Source: JAJRRS01 sp965230275 (lineage in GTDB: Bacteria > Planctomycetota > Phycisphaerae > Phycisphaerales > Phycisphaeraceae). From it: 64,000 nt of DNA. The stretch is taken from the NCBI GenBank assembly GCA_965230275.1, contig CBDDKO010000002.1:2232001-2296000 (forward strand), written 5' to 3'. Made by a program: the position numbers and the translations under genes. Under the pieces are notes generated by a model. The model did not search any database. It saw only the letters and a list, made by a program, of their open reading frames with translations, and had not been told where the DNA came from. This document shows positions 1 to 9,196 of this stretch, piece by piece (positions within the stretch are counted from its first letter, which is position 1; each line of letters begins with the position of its first letter).

Positions 1-467
1 AGCGTGTCCACCCAGCGCGGGGCGTCTTGACCCATCCCGGCGAAGTAGTCACTCAGCCCTTCGGCGTATTGCTCGGCCCGCAGTTCCGAGTTGCTGTCCT
101 CAAGCCTGCCACAGACCGGCGCGACCGCCAGGTAGGCCGCGGCACGGATCGCGTCGTACTTCGGCGAACCCTCTAATGGAACAATCTCGTTTGGTGGCTC
201 GCCCTCGGAGGCGTAGTCCATCGGGATGTAGACGATCGCCGACCGAGTCGCGGAGAAGGCGGCGTAGTGGACGAACTGGTTGCCGACCATCAGCAAGGTG
301 GATTGCACGAGGATCAGGATCAGGAACAGCAGGATCGGCAATACCATGCAGAACTCGACCGTCGCCGTGCCCGAATCACTGGCCAGCGCACGGCACAGCC
401 TGGATACGATCGGCCGGTTGACCGACGCCGTATCGCGACCGCCGTTTCGAGTCGGGCCTGTGACCAT
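1..467 (-). CDS. TadE-like pilus assembly protein, N-terminal part (runs off left edge)
   Basis: Partial gene on the minus strand, open through base 1. The chosen ATG at 467 follows a GGAGGT three bases upstream; an in-frame ATG at 494 sits directly against another AAGGAG, so the start is slightly uncertain. The product begins with about 25 polar residues and then SGTATVEFCMVLPILLFLIL, which is the usual TadE/TadG pattern: a small residue, a conserved Glu after TAT-V, and one hydrophobic helix. A periplasmic part follows (VHYAAFSATRSAIVY). TadE-type pseudopilins belong to Flp/Tad pilus systems and are cleaved like prepilins. The other tad genes would be to the left of this window. About 155 residues are visible; the C-terminus is missing. 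Confidence 0.75.
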   Translation of the reverse strand, partial: MVTGPTRNGGRDTASVNRPIVSRLCRALASDSGTATVEFCMVLPILLFLILILVQSTLLMVGNQFVHYAAFSATRSAIVYIPMDYASEGEPPNEIVPLEGSPKYDAIRAAAYLAVAPVCGRLEDSNSELRAEQYAEGLSDYFAGMGQDAPRWVDT

Positions 468-511
468 CTGACCTCCGGCTTCGCTGCCCATCATCTCCTT
501 TCGGCCCCCGC

Positions 512-544
512 CCCCCGGATGGCCCCCGGATGACCCCCGGATGA
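512..544. repeat. Three tandem 11-bp units upstream of the TadE-like gene
   Basis: Three consecutive copies of CCCCCGGATGR (512-522, 523-533, 534-544). They lie just upstream of the ribosome-binding region of the minus-strand TadE-like gene, inside a C-rich stretch. No function can be assigned. Confidence 0.7.
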
Positions 545-752
545 CCGCCCAGTAGCCCCCGGGCCTCGCCGGGTGGGCACCTGAACATTCTACCGCAAGC
601 GACCGCCCCGGACGATCGTATAACGCCCGAATCCCACCCACATTTCACCGACATCGGGCCGGACAAGCCAAAATATCGACCCACGACCTTGAGCCGACGC
701 CTGCCTCAGCGTACATTCAGTGGTTGGCTTTAACATATCGCGAGACCGTTTC

Positions 753-2405
753 ATGGACACATCCGGCTTTGAGATCCACGGCAACATCGTAGACATCGTT
801 CGCAGACGGGTGTTCTCAGGGACGGTCGTCGTCGCTTACGGGCGGATCAGTTCGATCCGGGAAGACGAAGACAGCGCCCCCAAACAGGGCGAACGCTACA
901 TCATGCCCGGGTTCGTCGATGCGCATATCCACGTCGAAAGCTCGATGCTCACGCCCTGCTGGTTCGCGCGCACCGCGGTGACACACGGCACGGTGGCGAC
1001 GATCAGCGACCCGCACGAAATCGCGAACGTGCTTGGCCGGGACGGCGTGCGGTTCATGCTCGAAGACGCGGCTCACACACCGATGAAGATCCTCTACGGC
1101 GCTCCTTCATGCGTCCCTGCGACCACGTTCGAGACGGCCGGGGCGGCGCTGGACGCCGAGGCGGTCACCGAGTTGCTGGACGATCCACATATCGGGTACT
1201 TAAGCGAGGTGATGAACTTCCCGGGCGTGTTGATGGGCGACCGAGAGGTCGTAGCCAAGCTCAACGCCGCGCGCGACCGCAACAAGCCGATCGACGGCCA
1301 CGCCCCGGGCCTGCGCGGCGATCAGGCGGCGGCCTACGTCCGGGCCGGCATCAGCACCGACCACGAATGCTTCACCAAGGACGAAGCGCTCGACAAGCTC
1401 GCCGCCGGCGCGATCATCCAGATCCGCGAGGGCTCCGCCGCCCGGAACTTCGAGGCGCTCTACACGCTGATCGACGAGTTCCCCGACAAGGTCATGCTCT
1501 GCAGCGACGACAAGCACCCCGATGAGCTGCTCACCGGCCACATCAACGAGCTGGCCCGGCGTGCCGTCGCTAAGGGGATGGACCCGATGAACGTCATCCA
1601 GGCCGGCTGCGCTAATCCCGTGCACCACTACCGGCTGAAGGTCGGCCTCTTACAGGAAGGTGACCCGGCCGACTTCATCGAGGTCGACGACCTGACATCG
1701 TTCAACGTGATCCGCACGTTCATCGACGGCGCGTGTGTAGCGGAGGACGGCAAGCCGCTGCTGCCGGAGCCCGACGCGGTAAACCCGATCAACCGGTTCG
1801 GCACAGAGCGGGTCTCGCCGGGCAACCTGCGTCTACCCAGCACAGCCACCCGGGCGCGCGTGATCGGGGCGGTCGACGGCCAACTGGTCACCGAAAGCCG
1901 TGTGCTGGATGTGAAAACCGTTGGCGGCATGATGGAAACGGACACCGAGCGCGACATCCTCAAGCTGGTCGTCGTGAACCGATATGACAAAGCCCCCCCC
2001 GCCGTCGCGCTGGTGCAGGGGTTCGGCCTTAAAAGCGGCGCGATCGCCTCCAGCGTGGCGCACGATTCACACAACGTCATCGCCGTGGGCACGAACGACC
2101 GCGACCTGGCCCACGCGATCAACCTGGTGATCGACAACCAGGGCGGGCTGAGCCTGGCCGACAGTGAAAACAGGCATGTCCTGCCGCTACCGATCGCCGG
2201 GCTGATGGCGACCGGCTCCTGTGAGCAGACCGCCGGGACCTACACCGCCCTGCGCTCCGCCGCCAAGGCCCTCGGCTCGCCGCTGCGCGCCCCCTACATG
2301 ACGCTCTCGTTCATGGCCCTGCTGGTCATCCCCAGCCTGAAACTCAGCGACCGGGGCCTGTTCGACGGCGACAGCTTCCAGTTCGTCCTGATCGAGGTGG
2401 ATTAA
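753..2405 (+). CDS. ade: Adenine deaminase
   Basis: Converts adenine to hypoxanthine and ammonia in the cytoplasm; member of the amidohydrolase superfamily. The metal-site motifs are visible in order: DAHIHVESSML near the N-terminus, SEVMNFPG, DGHAPGL, STDHECF and CSDDKHPDEL. A C-terminal domain containing the SVAHDSHNVI segment, typical of bacterial Ade, follows. The length of 550 residues fits the family. The ATG at 753 is preferred; a GTG at 720 would add 11 residues that do not look conserved. It stands 96 bases before the xanthine dehydrogenase genes on the same strand, so its product hypoxanthine is the substrate of its neighbours. Confidence 0.95.
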   Translation: MDTSGFEIHGNIVDIVRRRVFSGTVVVAYGRISSIREDEDSAPKQGERYIMPGFVDAHIHVESSMLTPCWFARTAVTHGTVATISDPHEIANVLGRDGVRFMLEDAAHTPMKILYGAPSCVPATTFETAGAALDAEAVTELLDDPHIGYLSEVMNFPGVLMGDREVVAKLNAARDRNKPIDGHAPGLRGDQAAAYVRAGISTDHECFTKDEALDKLAAGAIIQIREGSAARNFEALYTLIDEFPDKVMLCSDDKHPDELLTGHINELARRAVAKGMDPMNVIQAGCANPVHHYRLKVGLLQEGDPADFIEVDDLTSFNVIRTFIDGACVAEDGKPLLPEPDAVNPINRFGTERVSPGNLRLPSTATRARVIGAVDGQLVTESRVLDVKTVGGMMETDTERDILKLVVVNRYDKAPPAVALVQGFGLKSGAIASSVAHDSHNVIAVGTNDRDLAHAINLVIDNQGGLSLADSENRHVLPLPIAGLMATGSCEQTAGTYTALRSAAKALGSPLRAPYMTLSFMALLVIPSLKLSDRGLFDGDSFQFVLIEVD

Positions 2406-2501
2406 TCCAAATCCACAGCCAAATTGTCCAAGGGGATCCGGCATAGGGGGCGTATAATGTCGTGCTAACCGATTCGCCCTCATGCATGGGATAGCTACGT
2501 G

Positions 2502-3974
2502 ATGCTCAAACCCGCCGACAACGCGCGCGACCACCTGCGGTTGTTCGTCAACGGCCGGCCCCACGAGGTGGCGGGCGCTGATGCGTGCCTGACGTTGTCG
2601 GACTACCTGCGCCTCCGGCTGGGGATGGTCGGGACGAAGATCGTCTGTTCAGAAGGCGACTGCGGATCGTGCAGCGTACTTGTAGGCCGCGTCGAGGACG
2701 GCCGACTGGTCTACCGCGCTATCGACTCGTGCATCCAGTTCATGTTCCAGCTCGACGGGGCGCACGTCGTCAGCGTCGAGGGCATGAAGCACAACGGGCT
2801 GCTCAGCCCCGTGCAGGACGCGATGGTGAAGTGTCACGGCTCGCAGTGCGGGTTCTGCACGCCGGGGTTTGTCACGACGATGGCGGGGATGCTCGAAGCC
2901 GAGGGGACTGATCGCACGCAGCCGTTAACCCCCGACGAGCTGCGCTACGGCCTGTCGGGCAATCTCTGCCGATGCACCGGGTATCTGCAAATCATTGACG
3001 CCGGCCACGCCGTGGACCCGACGAAGACCGCCAGGCTCAGCGAGCTGTACCCCGACGGGCCGATGGTCGAGGCGCTCGAGGCGCATCGGCATGAGGATGT
3101 CTACTTCGCGACCGGCGACGGCCGAAGCGTGATGATCCCGGCGAGCGTTGAAGGGGCGGTCGCCTGCCGGGCCATGTACCCGGGCTGCACGATCGTGTCG
3201 GGCGCGACGGACCTGGGTGTGCAGCACAATAAGGGAGTCACCGAGTTTCGCGACGTGCTTTGCCTGGCGAACGTCGATGCCATGCGTGACATCAGCCACG
3301 CCGACGGCGTCCTGACCGTCGGGGCATGTGTGACCTGGTCGCGGATCGAGAAGTATGTCGAGGGATTGATCCCCGAGCTTCACAAGGTGCTGACCGTGTT
3401 TGGCTCCCCGCAGATCCGCCACGCCGGGACGATCGGCGGCAACATCGCCAACGCCAGCCCGATCGCCGACTCGCTGCCGTGCCTGTTCGTGTTGAACGCC
3501 GAGCTCGAAATTGTGGGTGCCGACGGGTCGCGGCGCGTCAACATCAACGACTTCTATCACGGCTACAAGCAATTCAACCTTGAACCCAATGAGCTGATCG
3601 CCAACGTCCGCATCCCCCTGCCCACCGAGGCGCAGACGCTTCGGCTTTACAAAGTCTCGCGCCGACGCGACCTGGATATCTCGACCTTCACCGCGGCGGA
3701 GCTGATCGAACTCGATAGCACAGGCCAACACATCCAAAACGCCGCCATCGCCTACGGCGGGGTCGCGCCGGTTGTCTTGCGCCTGCCCAAGACCGAGTCG
3801 TTCCTTGCTGGCAAGCCGTTCGACGAGTCGGTCATGCGTGAAGCGGGATCCATCGCGCGGTCTGAGATCACACCGATCACCGATGTGCGCGGCAGCGCGG
3901 ATTACCGGTTGCAACTGGCGGAGAACATCCTTGTGAAGTGCTACCACGATTGCGCCGGCGAGCTTGTGACCTAA
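2502..3974 (+). CDS. xdhA: Xanthine dehydrogenase small subunit (2Fe-2S and FAD)
   Basis: Carries electrons from the molybdenum subunit to FAD and NAD during oxidation of hypoxanthine and xanthine. A plant-type [2Fe-2S] domain is visible at the N-terminus (CSEGDCGSCSVLVG, Cys49, 54 and 57, then Cys77). It is followed by the second, alpha-helical [2Fe-2S] domain (HGSQCGFCTPGF, then NLCRCTGY around residues 155-161). The FAD-binding domain follows (SGATDLGVQ, GTIGGNIANASP), then the CO-dehydrogenase flavoprotein C-terminal domain. A GTG one codon upstream at 2499 is an alternative start. The length of 490 residues is usual for bacterial XdhA. The large subunit starts 24 bases downstream, clearly an operon. 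Confidence 0.95.
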   Translation: MLKPADNARDHLRLFVNGRPHEVAGADACLTLSDYLRLRLGMVGTKIVCSEGDCGSCSVLVGRVEDGRLVYRAIDSCIQFMFQLDGAHVVSVEGMKHNGLLSPVQDAMVKCHGSQCGFCTPGFVTTMAGMLEAEGTDRTQPLTPDELRYGLSGNLCRCTGYLQIIDAGHAVDPTKTARLSELYPDGPMVEALEAHRHEDVYFATGDGRSVMIPASVEGAVACRAMYPGCTIVSGATDLGVQHNKGVTEFRDVLCLANVDAMRDISHADGVLTVGACVTWSRIEKYVEGLIPELHKVLTVFGSPQIRHAGTIGGNIANASPIADSLPCLFVLNAELEIVGADGSRRVNINDFYHGYKQFNLEPNELIANVRIPLPTEAQTLRLYKVSRRRDLDISTFTAAELIELDSTGQHIQNAAIAYGGVAPVVLRLPKTESFLAGKPFDESVMREAGSIARSEITPITDVRGSADYRLQLAENILVKCYHDCAGELVT

Positions 3975-3998
3975 GCGCGAAAGAAGACAGGAGCCCTG

Positions 3999-6350
3999 AT
4001 GCCGACCGTTGGCAAATCCATCCCGCACGACTCCGGACCCGGCCACGTCACCGGCGAGGCGCTGTACATCGACGACCTCACCGCGATGGCGGACGAGCTC
4101 TATGTCGAGTTCGTCGGGTCGCCGACAGCCTGCGGGAAGATCACGTCCGTCGACCTCGCAGAGGCGCGCAAGACGCCCGGGGTGGTCGGCGTGTACACGC
4201 ACACGGACATCCTCGGTCACAACCGGTTCGGGCCCGTCTTCAACGACGAGCCGTTCCTGGCAGACGAACGCGTGGAATACGTGGGCCAACCGATTGTGAT
4301 CGTAGCGGGCGAGACACGAGAGGCCGCTAAGGCCGGGCGCAAAGCCGTGGTGATCCATGTCGAGCCCGACGAGCCGGTGCTGGATATCGACACCGCGATC
4401 GCCAAAGAGCAGTTCCTCGGCCCTGAGCGCAAGATCGAGCGCGGCGACTTTGACACAGCATTCGCCAAAGCCAGGCACACGCTCGAAGGCACCTACGAGA
4501 GCGGCGCACAGGAGCAGTTCTATCTGGAAAGCCAGGCAAGCATCGCGTACCCTGGCGAAGACGGGCAGCTGGTGATCGAATCCAGCACGCAGAACCCCAC
4601 GGAGTCGCAGGCCGTTGCTGCCGAGGTGCTGGGGCTTGGGATGCACGAGGTCGTCGTGCGGTGCAAACGGATGGGCGGCGCGTTCGGCGGCAAAGAGACG
4701 CAGGCCGCGATCCCCTCGCTCATGGCGGCGCTGGTCACGCAGAAGACCGGCCGGGCGGCGCGCATCGTCTACACCAAAGACGACGACATGAAAGTCACCG
4801 GCAAGCGCCACCCGTACAAGACGTGGTACAGGGTCGGCTACGACGATGAGGGCCGGATCGACGCGATCGAGCTGAAGTACTTCTCCAACGGCGGCGCGTT
4901 CGCGGACCTCTCCACCGGGATCATGGAACGCACGCTGCTGCACGCCGACAACGCCTACTTCCTCCCCAACGTCAAGACCGCCGGGCGCATCTGCAAGACC
5001 AACCTCCCGCCGAACACCGCCTTCCGTGGCTTCGGCGGGCCGCAGGCGATCGCCGCCCTCGAGAGCATCATCCAGGACATCGCCGCGACACTCGGCATCG
5101 ACGCCTTCGAGGTCCGCAGGCACAACTGCTACACCGACGCCCCGCGCAACACCACGCCCTACGGCCAGACGGTTGAACATAACCTGCTGCCCACGATCTT
5201 CGACCGTCTCGCCAACATGAGCGATTACAAGGCGCGCTTAGCGAAGGTCGAAGACTTCAACGCCCAATCCCAGACCCACCTCAAGGGCCTGGCCCTGACC
5301 GCGGTGAAGTTCGGCATCTCGTTTACCACCAAGTTCCTTAACCAGGCCAACGCGCTTATCAGCGTCTACACCGACGGCACGGTGCAGGTCTCTACCGGCG
5401 CGACCGAGATGGGCCAGGGCGTCAACACCAAGATCCGGCAGGTCGTCGCCGACGCGTTCGGGATTTCGATCGAGCACGTCTTGATGATGACCACCTCGAC
5501 CGAGAAGAACATCAACACCTCCCCCACCGCCGCCAGTGCCGGCGCAGACCTCAACGGCGCCGCGGCTCTACGAGCCTGTGACAAGATCAAGGCGCGGCTG
5601 GCGAAACTGGCCGGCGAGATGTTCGCTGCCGAAGACCCGGAGCTGACGCTCTCGATCAAAAAAATACGTTTTGAAGACGCCCACGTCTTCGACAAGCGCC
5701 AGCCTGACCGCCGTATCGCGTTCCAGGAGCTGGTCAACAAGGCCCGCATCGCCCGAATCGACCTGGGCGCACGCGGCTTCTACGCCACGCCCGGCATCGA
5801 CTTCGACCGGGACACGGGCAAGGGCAACCCGTTCTACTACTTCACCACCGGCGCGGCCGTCAGCGAAGTCCTCATCGACCGGTTCACCGGCGAGCTGCGC
5901 GTCACGGAGGTCGACCTGCTGATGGACATCGGCAAGATGATCAACCCCGGGATCGATCACGGCCAGGTCATCGGCGGGTTCGTCCAGGGCATGGGCTGGT
6001 GCACCACCGAGGACGTCGTCTACAACGACGCCGGCGAGCTGCTCAGCCATTCGCCCACGACGTACAAGATTCCGAACATCACCGACGTGCCCGAGCGGTT
6101 CAACTTCGCCTTCATCGACAACCCTGACCACAAGCGGAACCTGTGCCGATCTAAGGCCGTGGGCGAACCGCCGTTCATGCTCGGCATCTCCGCGTGGGCC
6201 GCGGCGAAGCACGCGCTTTCCTGCGTCGCCGGCAGGCAGCCGGTCGAACTGAAACTCCCGGCGACCAACGAAGACGTCCTGATGTGCCTGACGCGGATCG
6301 ATGCGTCTGCCGGGCGTAAGCAGGCGAGCGGCGGTAAAGTAAGTCACTGA
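3999..6350 (+). CDS. xdhB: Xanthine dehydrogenase molybdopterin-binding subunit
   Basis: Catalytic subunit that hydroxylates hypoxanthine and xanthine to urate at a molybdenum cofactor. It has the ald_Xan_dh N-terminal domain (SGPGHVTGEALYIDD) and the cofactor signatures RMGGAFGGKE near residue 224, AFRGFGGPQ near 341 and TEMGQGVNTK near 470. GEPPFMLG near residue 722 carries the Glu that acts as catalytic base in this family. The length of 783 residues is normal for a separate large subunit. A CAGGAG ribosome-binding site lies six bases before the ATG. Its stop codon overlaps the xdhC start (TGATG), so the two are translationally coupled. Confidence 0.96.
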   Translation: MPTVGKSIPHDSGPGHVTGEALYIDDLTAMADELYVEFVGSPTACGKITSVDLAEARKTPGVVGVYTHTDILGHNRFGPVFNDEPFLADERVEYVGQPIVIVAGETREAAKAGRKAVVIHVEPDEPVLDIDTAIAKEQFLGPERKIERGDFDTAFAKARHTLEGTYESGAQEQFYLESQASIAYPGEDGQLVIESSTQNPTESQAVAAEVLGLGMHEVVVRCKRMGGAFGGKETQAAIPSLMAALVTQKTGRAARIVYTKDDDMKVTGKRHPYKTWYRVGYDDEGRIDAIELKYFSNGGAFADLSTGIMERTLLHADNAYFLPNVKTAGRICKTNLPPNTAFRGFGGPQAIAALESIIQDIAATLGIDAFEVRRHNCYTDAPRNTTPYGQTVEHNLLPTIFDRLANMSDYKARLAKVEDFNAQSQTHLKGLALTAVKFGISFTTKFLNQANALISVYTDGTVQVSTGATEMGQGVNTKIRQVVADAFGISIEHVLMMTTSTEKNINTSPTAASAGADLNGAAALRACDKIKARLAKLAGEMFAAEDPELTLSIKKIRFEDAHVFDKRQPDRRIAFQELVNKARIARIDLGARGFYATPGIDFDRDTGKGNPFYYFTTGAAVSEVLIDRFTGELRVTEVDLLMDIGKMINPGIDHGQVIGGFVQGMGWCTTEDVVYNDAGELLSHSPTTYKIPNITDVPERFNFAFIDNPDHKRNLCRSKAVGEPPFMLGISAWAAAKHALSCVAGRQPVELKLPATNEDVLMCLTRIDASAGRKQASGGKVSH

Positions 6351-7150
6351 TGCACAACCTTGAACACATCCAGCGCTACACCGAACTCGCCGACTCAGGC
6401 ACACCGTTTGTCAGCGTCACCATGGTCCAGGCCGTCGGCAGCACCCCCCAGGATGCCGGCAGCAAGATGCTCGTCACCAAGGACGGCCTGCACCACGGCA
6501 CGGTCGGCGGCGGCCGCGTCGAAGCCAAGGCCATCGAACACGCCACGGCCCTACTCAGGGATTCATCCAACAGCCAGACCCATACGGACTTCGTTGAGTG
6601 GAACCTCCAGAAGGACGTAGGCATGACCTGCGGCGGCACGGTCAAGCTCTACTTCGAAACCGTCAACCACCGCGCCTGGCGGATCGTGATCTTCGGCGCG
6701 GGCCACGTGACACAGGCGCTGGTCAAGCTGCTGACCGCGCTGCCCTGCCGGGTGACGTGCATCGACCCGCGCCAGGACTGGCTGCAGAAACTCCCGGATG
6801 CGCCGAACGTGGAGGCGGTATGTACGGTCGATCCGCCGAGCCATGTCGAAGCGTTACCCGACGACGCATTCGTGATCTGCATGACGCGCGGCCACAAGTC
6901 CGACCTGCCCGTGCTGACAGAGATTTTTAAGCAGCAACGCACCTTCCCCTACCTCGGCGTGATCGGCAGCAAGTCGAAAGCCGCCGTCCTGCGGCGCGAA
7001 CTGACCGAAGCCCGCATCCCCCAAGCGCAGCAGGTCTTCCACTGCCCCCTGGGGCTGCCCATCGGCAACAACCACCCCGGCGAAATCGCCGTCAGCATCG
7101 CCGCGCAGCTGCTGGAAGCAAGAGATTTAGCCGCAAATGAACGCGAATAG
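6350..7150 (+). CDS. xdhC: Xanthine dehydrogenase accessory protein XdhC
   Basis: XdhC binds molybdenum cofactor, supports its sulfuration and inserts it into XdhB. The N-terminal XdhC/CoxI domain shows SVTMVQAVGSTPQDAGSKMLV and the TVGGGRVE motif. The C-terminal half has a Rossmann-like nucleotide-binding motif (IFGAGHVTQALVKLL) and ends with GLPIGNNHPGEIAVSIAAQLL. The ATG overlaps the xdhB stop by one base. The last residues, RDLAANERE, are encoded by the left arm of a 35-bp inverted repeat shared with the convergent guaD gene, so the C-terminus looks repeat-derived. Confidence 0.94.
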   Translation: MHNLEHIQRYTELADSGTPFVSVTMVQAVGSTPQDAGSKMLVTKDGLHHGTVGGGRVEAKAIEHATALLRDSSNSQTHTDFVEWNLQKDVGMTCGGTVKLYFETVNHRAWRIVIFGAGHVTQALVKLLTALPCRVTCIDPRQDWLQKLPDAPNVEAVCTVDPPSHVEALPDDAFVICMTRGHKSDLPVLTEIFKQQRTFPYLGVIGSKSKAAVLRRELTEARIPQAQQVFHCPLGLPIGNNHPGEIAVSIAAQLLEARDLAANERE

Positions 7151-7232
7151 ACGCGAATGTCGGGTAGACAAGACACGCTGGAAAACCGCTTTTCTTTATT
7201 CGTGTTCATTGGCGTTCATTCGCGGCTAAATC
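7124..7232. repeat. Imperfect 35-bp inverted repeat spanning the ends of xdhC and guaD
   Basis: Left arm 7124-7158 starts GATTTAGCCGCAAATGAACG. Right arm 7198-7232 is its near-exact reverse complement, ending CGCGGCTAAATC. They are separated by 39 bases. The left arm covers the last 27 bases of xdhC and the right arm the last 17 bases of guaD, so both convergent genes end inside the element. It may act as a bidirectional terminator hairpin. The internal GAATGAACGCGAAT-like periodicity makes a dispersed repeat more likely than a simple terminator. Confidence 0.75.
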
Positions 7233-8475
7233 CCACCTCCCCGTTCACGATCGTCGCTTTCAGCCAGCGGTCGTCGTACGCAAACATCAACATACCCAGC
7301 GGGTCGGGCGCATCCTGCCAGGGGATATCCGGACGCAGCGTGACAAGATCCGCCTCGGCGTTCTCCTGAATGCGCCCCGTCTCGGGCCAGCCCAGCGCAT
7401 CGGCGTTGCCTGCCGTTACCTGCCACCACGCCTCGGACGCGCTCGGCACATCATCGGCCGCCGTCCCGGCCGGGAACGTCGCCTCGATCATCGCCCGCGC
7501 GACGCGGATCATGCTGCGCTCATACCCCCCCCCGATGTCGCTGCCGACCGAAACCGTCACGCCCGCATCCATCAGCTGCTTGCGGTCCATCGTGCCGGAT
7601 CGCAGGAACGTGTTAGCCGTCGGGCAGTGCGCCGCGACGCTGCCGGTCTCGGCAAGCAGGACGCGCTCGCTGTCAGATAAATAGATGCAGTGCCCGAGGA
7701 GCGTGCGCGGCGTCAAGAGGCCCGCGCGGTGGTACACGCTCGTGTAATCCGGCCCGCCGTGTGTCCGCTCCACCGCTTCCAGCTCGGGACGCATCTCCGC
7801 CAGATGCGTCTGCACATACGCATCGTGCTTCATCGCCAAATCCCCCGCCGCCTTGAGCAGGTCCGCGCTGCACGTCACCGCGAACCTCGGCGTGACCGCC
7901 GTGCTGACACGAGTCCCTACCCCTGAAGACGCATCTGTCGATGACGGCCATTCATTCAGCAGCGCCTCGGTCTCCGTGATGCAGTCCTCGGCATCACGCA
8001 GCATCGACTCGGGCGCCTCCTGATCGATCAACACCTGCCCCACCACCGCGCGCAGCCCGCGCTGGGCACAGGCCTCCAGCGCCCGGCGCGTCGCCTCGTG
8101 ATGCACCGTCGCATAGGCGGCGAAACTCGTCGTCCCCACCGACATCATCTGATCGAGCACCCGGCTTGTCATCGCCGCGGCGTAGTCGGCGTCGGCCCAG
8201 CGCGCCTCATTCGGGAAGGTCACCCGGCTCAGCCAATCCAGCAGCGGCAGGCCGTGCGCACCGATGAGATCGAACTGCGGCAGGTGCATGTGCGTGTCTA
8301 CAAAGCCCGGCGAGATCACGCAATCGTCCCCGCCCAGGTCGAACGACGCCGGCATCCCGCCCTCATGCACCTCGACAACCCGCCCGCCGTCCGTACGCAG
8401 CCAACCTTCCACGGGCCGGACGCGCGGCCGGTCAGACGTGTAGTCGGGAAGAAGCAGATGGCCGGCGATGATCAA
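7216..8475 (-). CDS. guaD: Guanine deaminase
   Basis: Amidohydrolase that converts guanine to xanthine and ammonia. The zinc-site motifs are present: GFVDTHMHLPQF (His62 and His64), QTHLAEM, LGHCIYLS and SVGSDIGGG. The length of 419 residues is normal for bacterial GuaD. It converges on xdhABC and would feed xanthine to that enzyme, completing a purine-catabolism cluster with adenine deaminase. The last four residues (FSRE) and stop lie in the inverted repeat shared with xdhC. Allantoin-pathway genes are not in the window. Confidence 0.93.
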   Translation of the reverse strand: MIIAGHLLLPDYTSDRPRVRPVEGWLRTDGGRVVEVHEGGMPASFDLGGDDCVISPGFVDTHMHLPQFDLIGAHGLPLLDWLSRVTFPNEARWADADYAAAMTSRVLDQMMSVGTTSFAAYATVHHEATRRALEACAQRGLRAVVGQVLIDQEAPESMLRDAEDCITETEALLNEWPSSTDASSGVGTRVSTAVTPRFAVTCSADLLKAAGDLAMKHDAYVQTHLAEMRPELEAVERTHGGPDYTSVYHRAGLLTPRTLLGHCIYLSDSERVLLAETGSVAAHCPTANTFLRSGTMDRKQLMDAGVTVSVGSDIGGGYERSMIRVARAMIEATFPAGTAADDVPSASEAWWQVTAGNADALGWPETGRIQENAEADLVTLRPDIPWQDAPDPLGMLMFAYDDRWLKATIVNGEVGFSRE

Positions 8476-8537
8476 TGTGTGGACTCCTGCATGTGCTTAC
8501 CAATGCATCATACACGGCAATAGCACTAGTTGAGAAT

Positions 8538-9056
8538 CTATAACGGATAGTAGATGTGGTAGACAATCGCACAAAGCAGTTCAAACCCAAACACGCCGAC
8601 AGTGACCCATACAAAATGACGCCATGACCTTCGGGCTATCAAGAAACTACTGAGTATCAACAGAAATGTCGTCACACCTGTGACCACCCATACGCTATTG
8701 TCACCTAAGGCTATCGATGAGTTTGCCCATGATATGCACACATAGAGTGGCGTCAGAGCAGGCATAAAAGGAAAAGCTTTCAACCATGCCTGCCAATACT
8801 GGCTTAATTCACGACAGAGGGTCAGTAGTATCCACGCGTTAGGCAGATATGCCGCCAAGACCACCGACGGGAGGGTAATGAACCATGGCGGGCGGTACCA
8901 CTTATCCACAGGTCTGAGCATGGCCGGGTGAAATGGCTGGCCACACTCCGGGCACTTCGGCTCCGTGGTCCCCGTCAGGTTGTACCCACACTTCGGGCAG
9001 CCCTTGCCGGCGTAAGGCAGATCATGGGGATTGTGTTCGGCCCCGTTCTCAGACAT
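8538..9056 (-). CDS. Zinc-ribbon membrane protein of unknown function
   Basis: The product begins with a short acidic tail followed by a double CxxC module (GCPKCGYNLTGTTEPKCPECG). Then come about four hydrophobic segments (WFITLPSVVLAAYL, PALTPLYVCISW, VWVVTGVTTFLLILSSFLIA, VWVTVGVFGFELLCAIVY). The ATG at 9056 is chosen over an upstream in-frame ATG because a GGGAG lies nine bases before it. Small membrane proteins with this zinc-ribbon head are frequent in planctomycetes, but no function is known to me. It is flanked by guaD and the redox fusion gene, with no evident operon partner. Confidence 0.7.
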   Translation of the reverse strand: MSENGAEHNPHDLPYAGKGCPKCGYNLTGTTEPKCPECGQPFHPAMLRPVDKWYRPPWFITLPSVVLAAYLPNAWILLTLCRELSQYWQAWLKAFPFMPALTPLYVCISWANSSIALGDNSVWVVTGVTTFLLILSSFLIARRSWRHFVWVTVGVFGFELLCAIVYHIYYPL

Positions 9057-9196
9057 CAATTCACGCTCCCGGAGCATTCTATCTGATATTAGACACCACA
9101 CATTGGAATAATCAGCGCATTCGTCGTGTAATGTACCCGCATGGCCGAGGTAGGGGACGTAACAATGCCCGATCATGACGAGGGAGGCCCGTCACT

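Noticed and set aside
2925..5180. A 751-codon open frame on the minus strand opposite xdhA/xdhB
   Set aside because: The plus strand carries clear XDH motifs throughout. The antisense frame is open because of the high GC content and has no recognisable domain.
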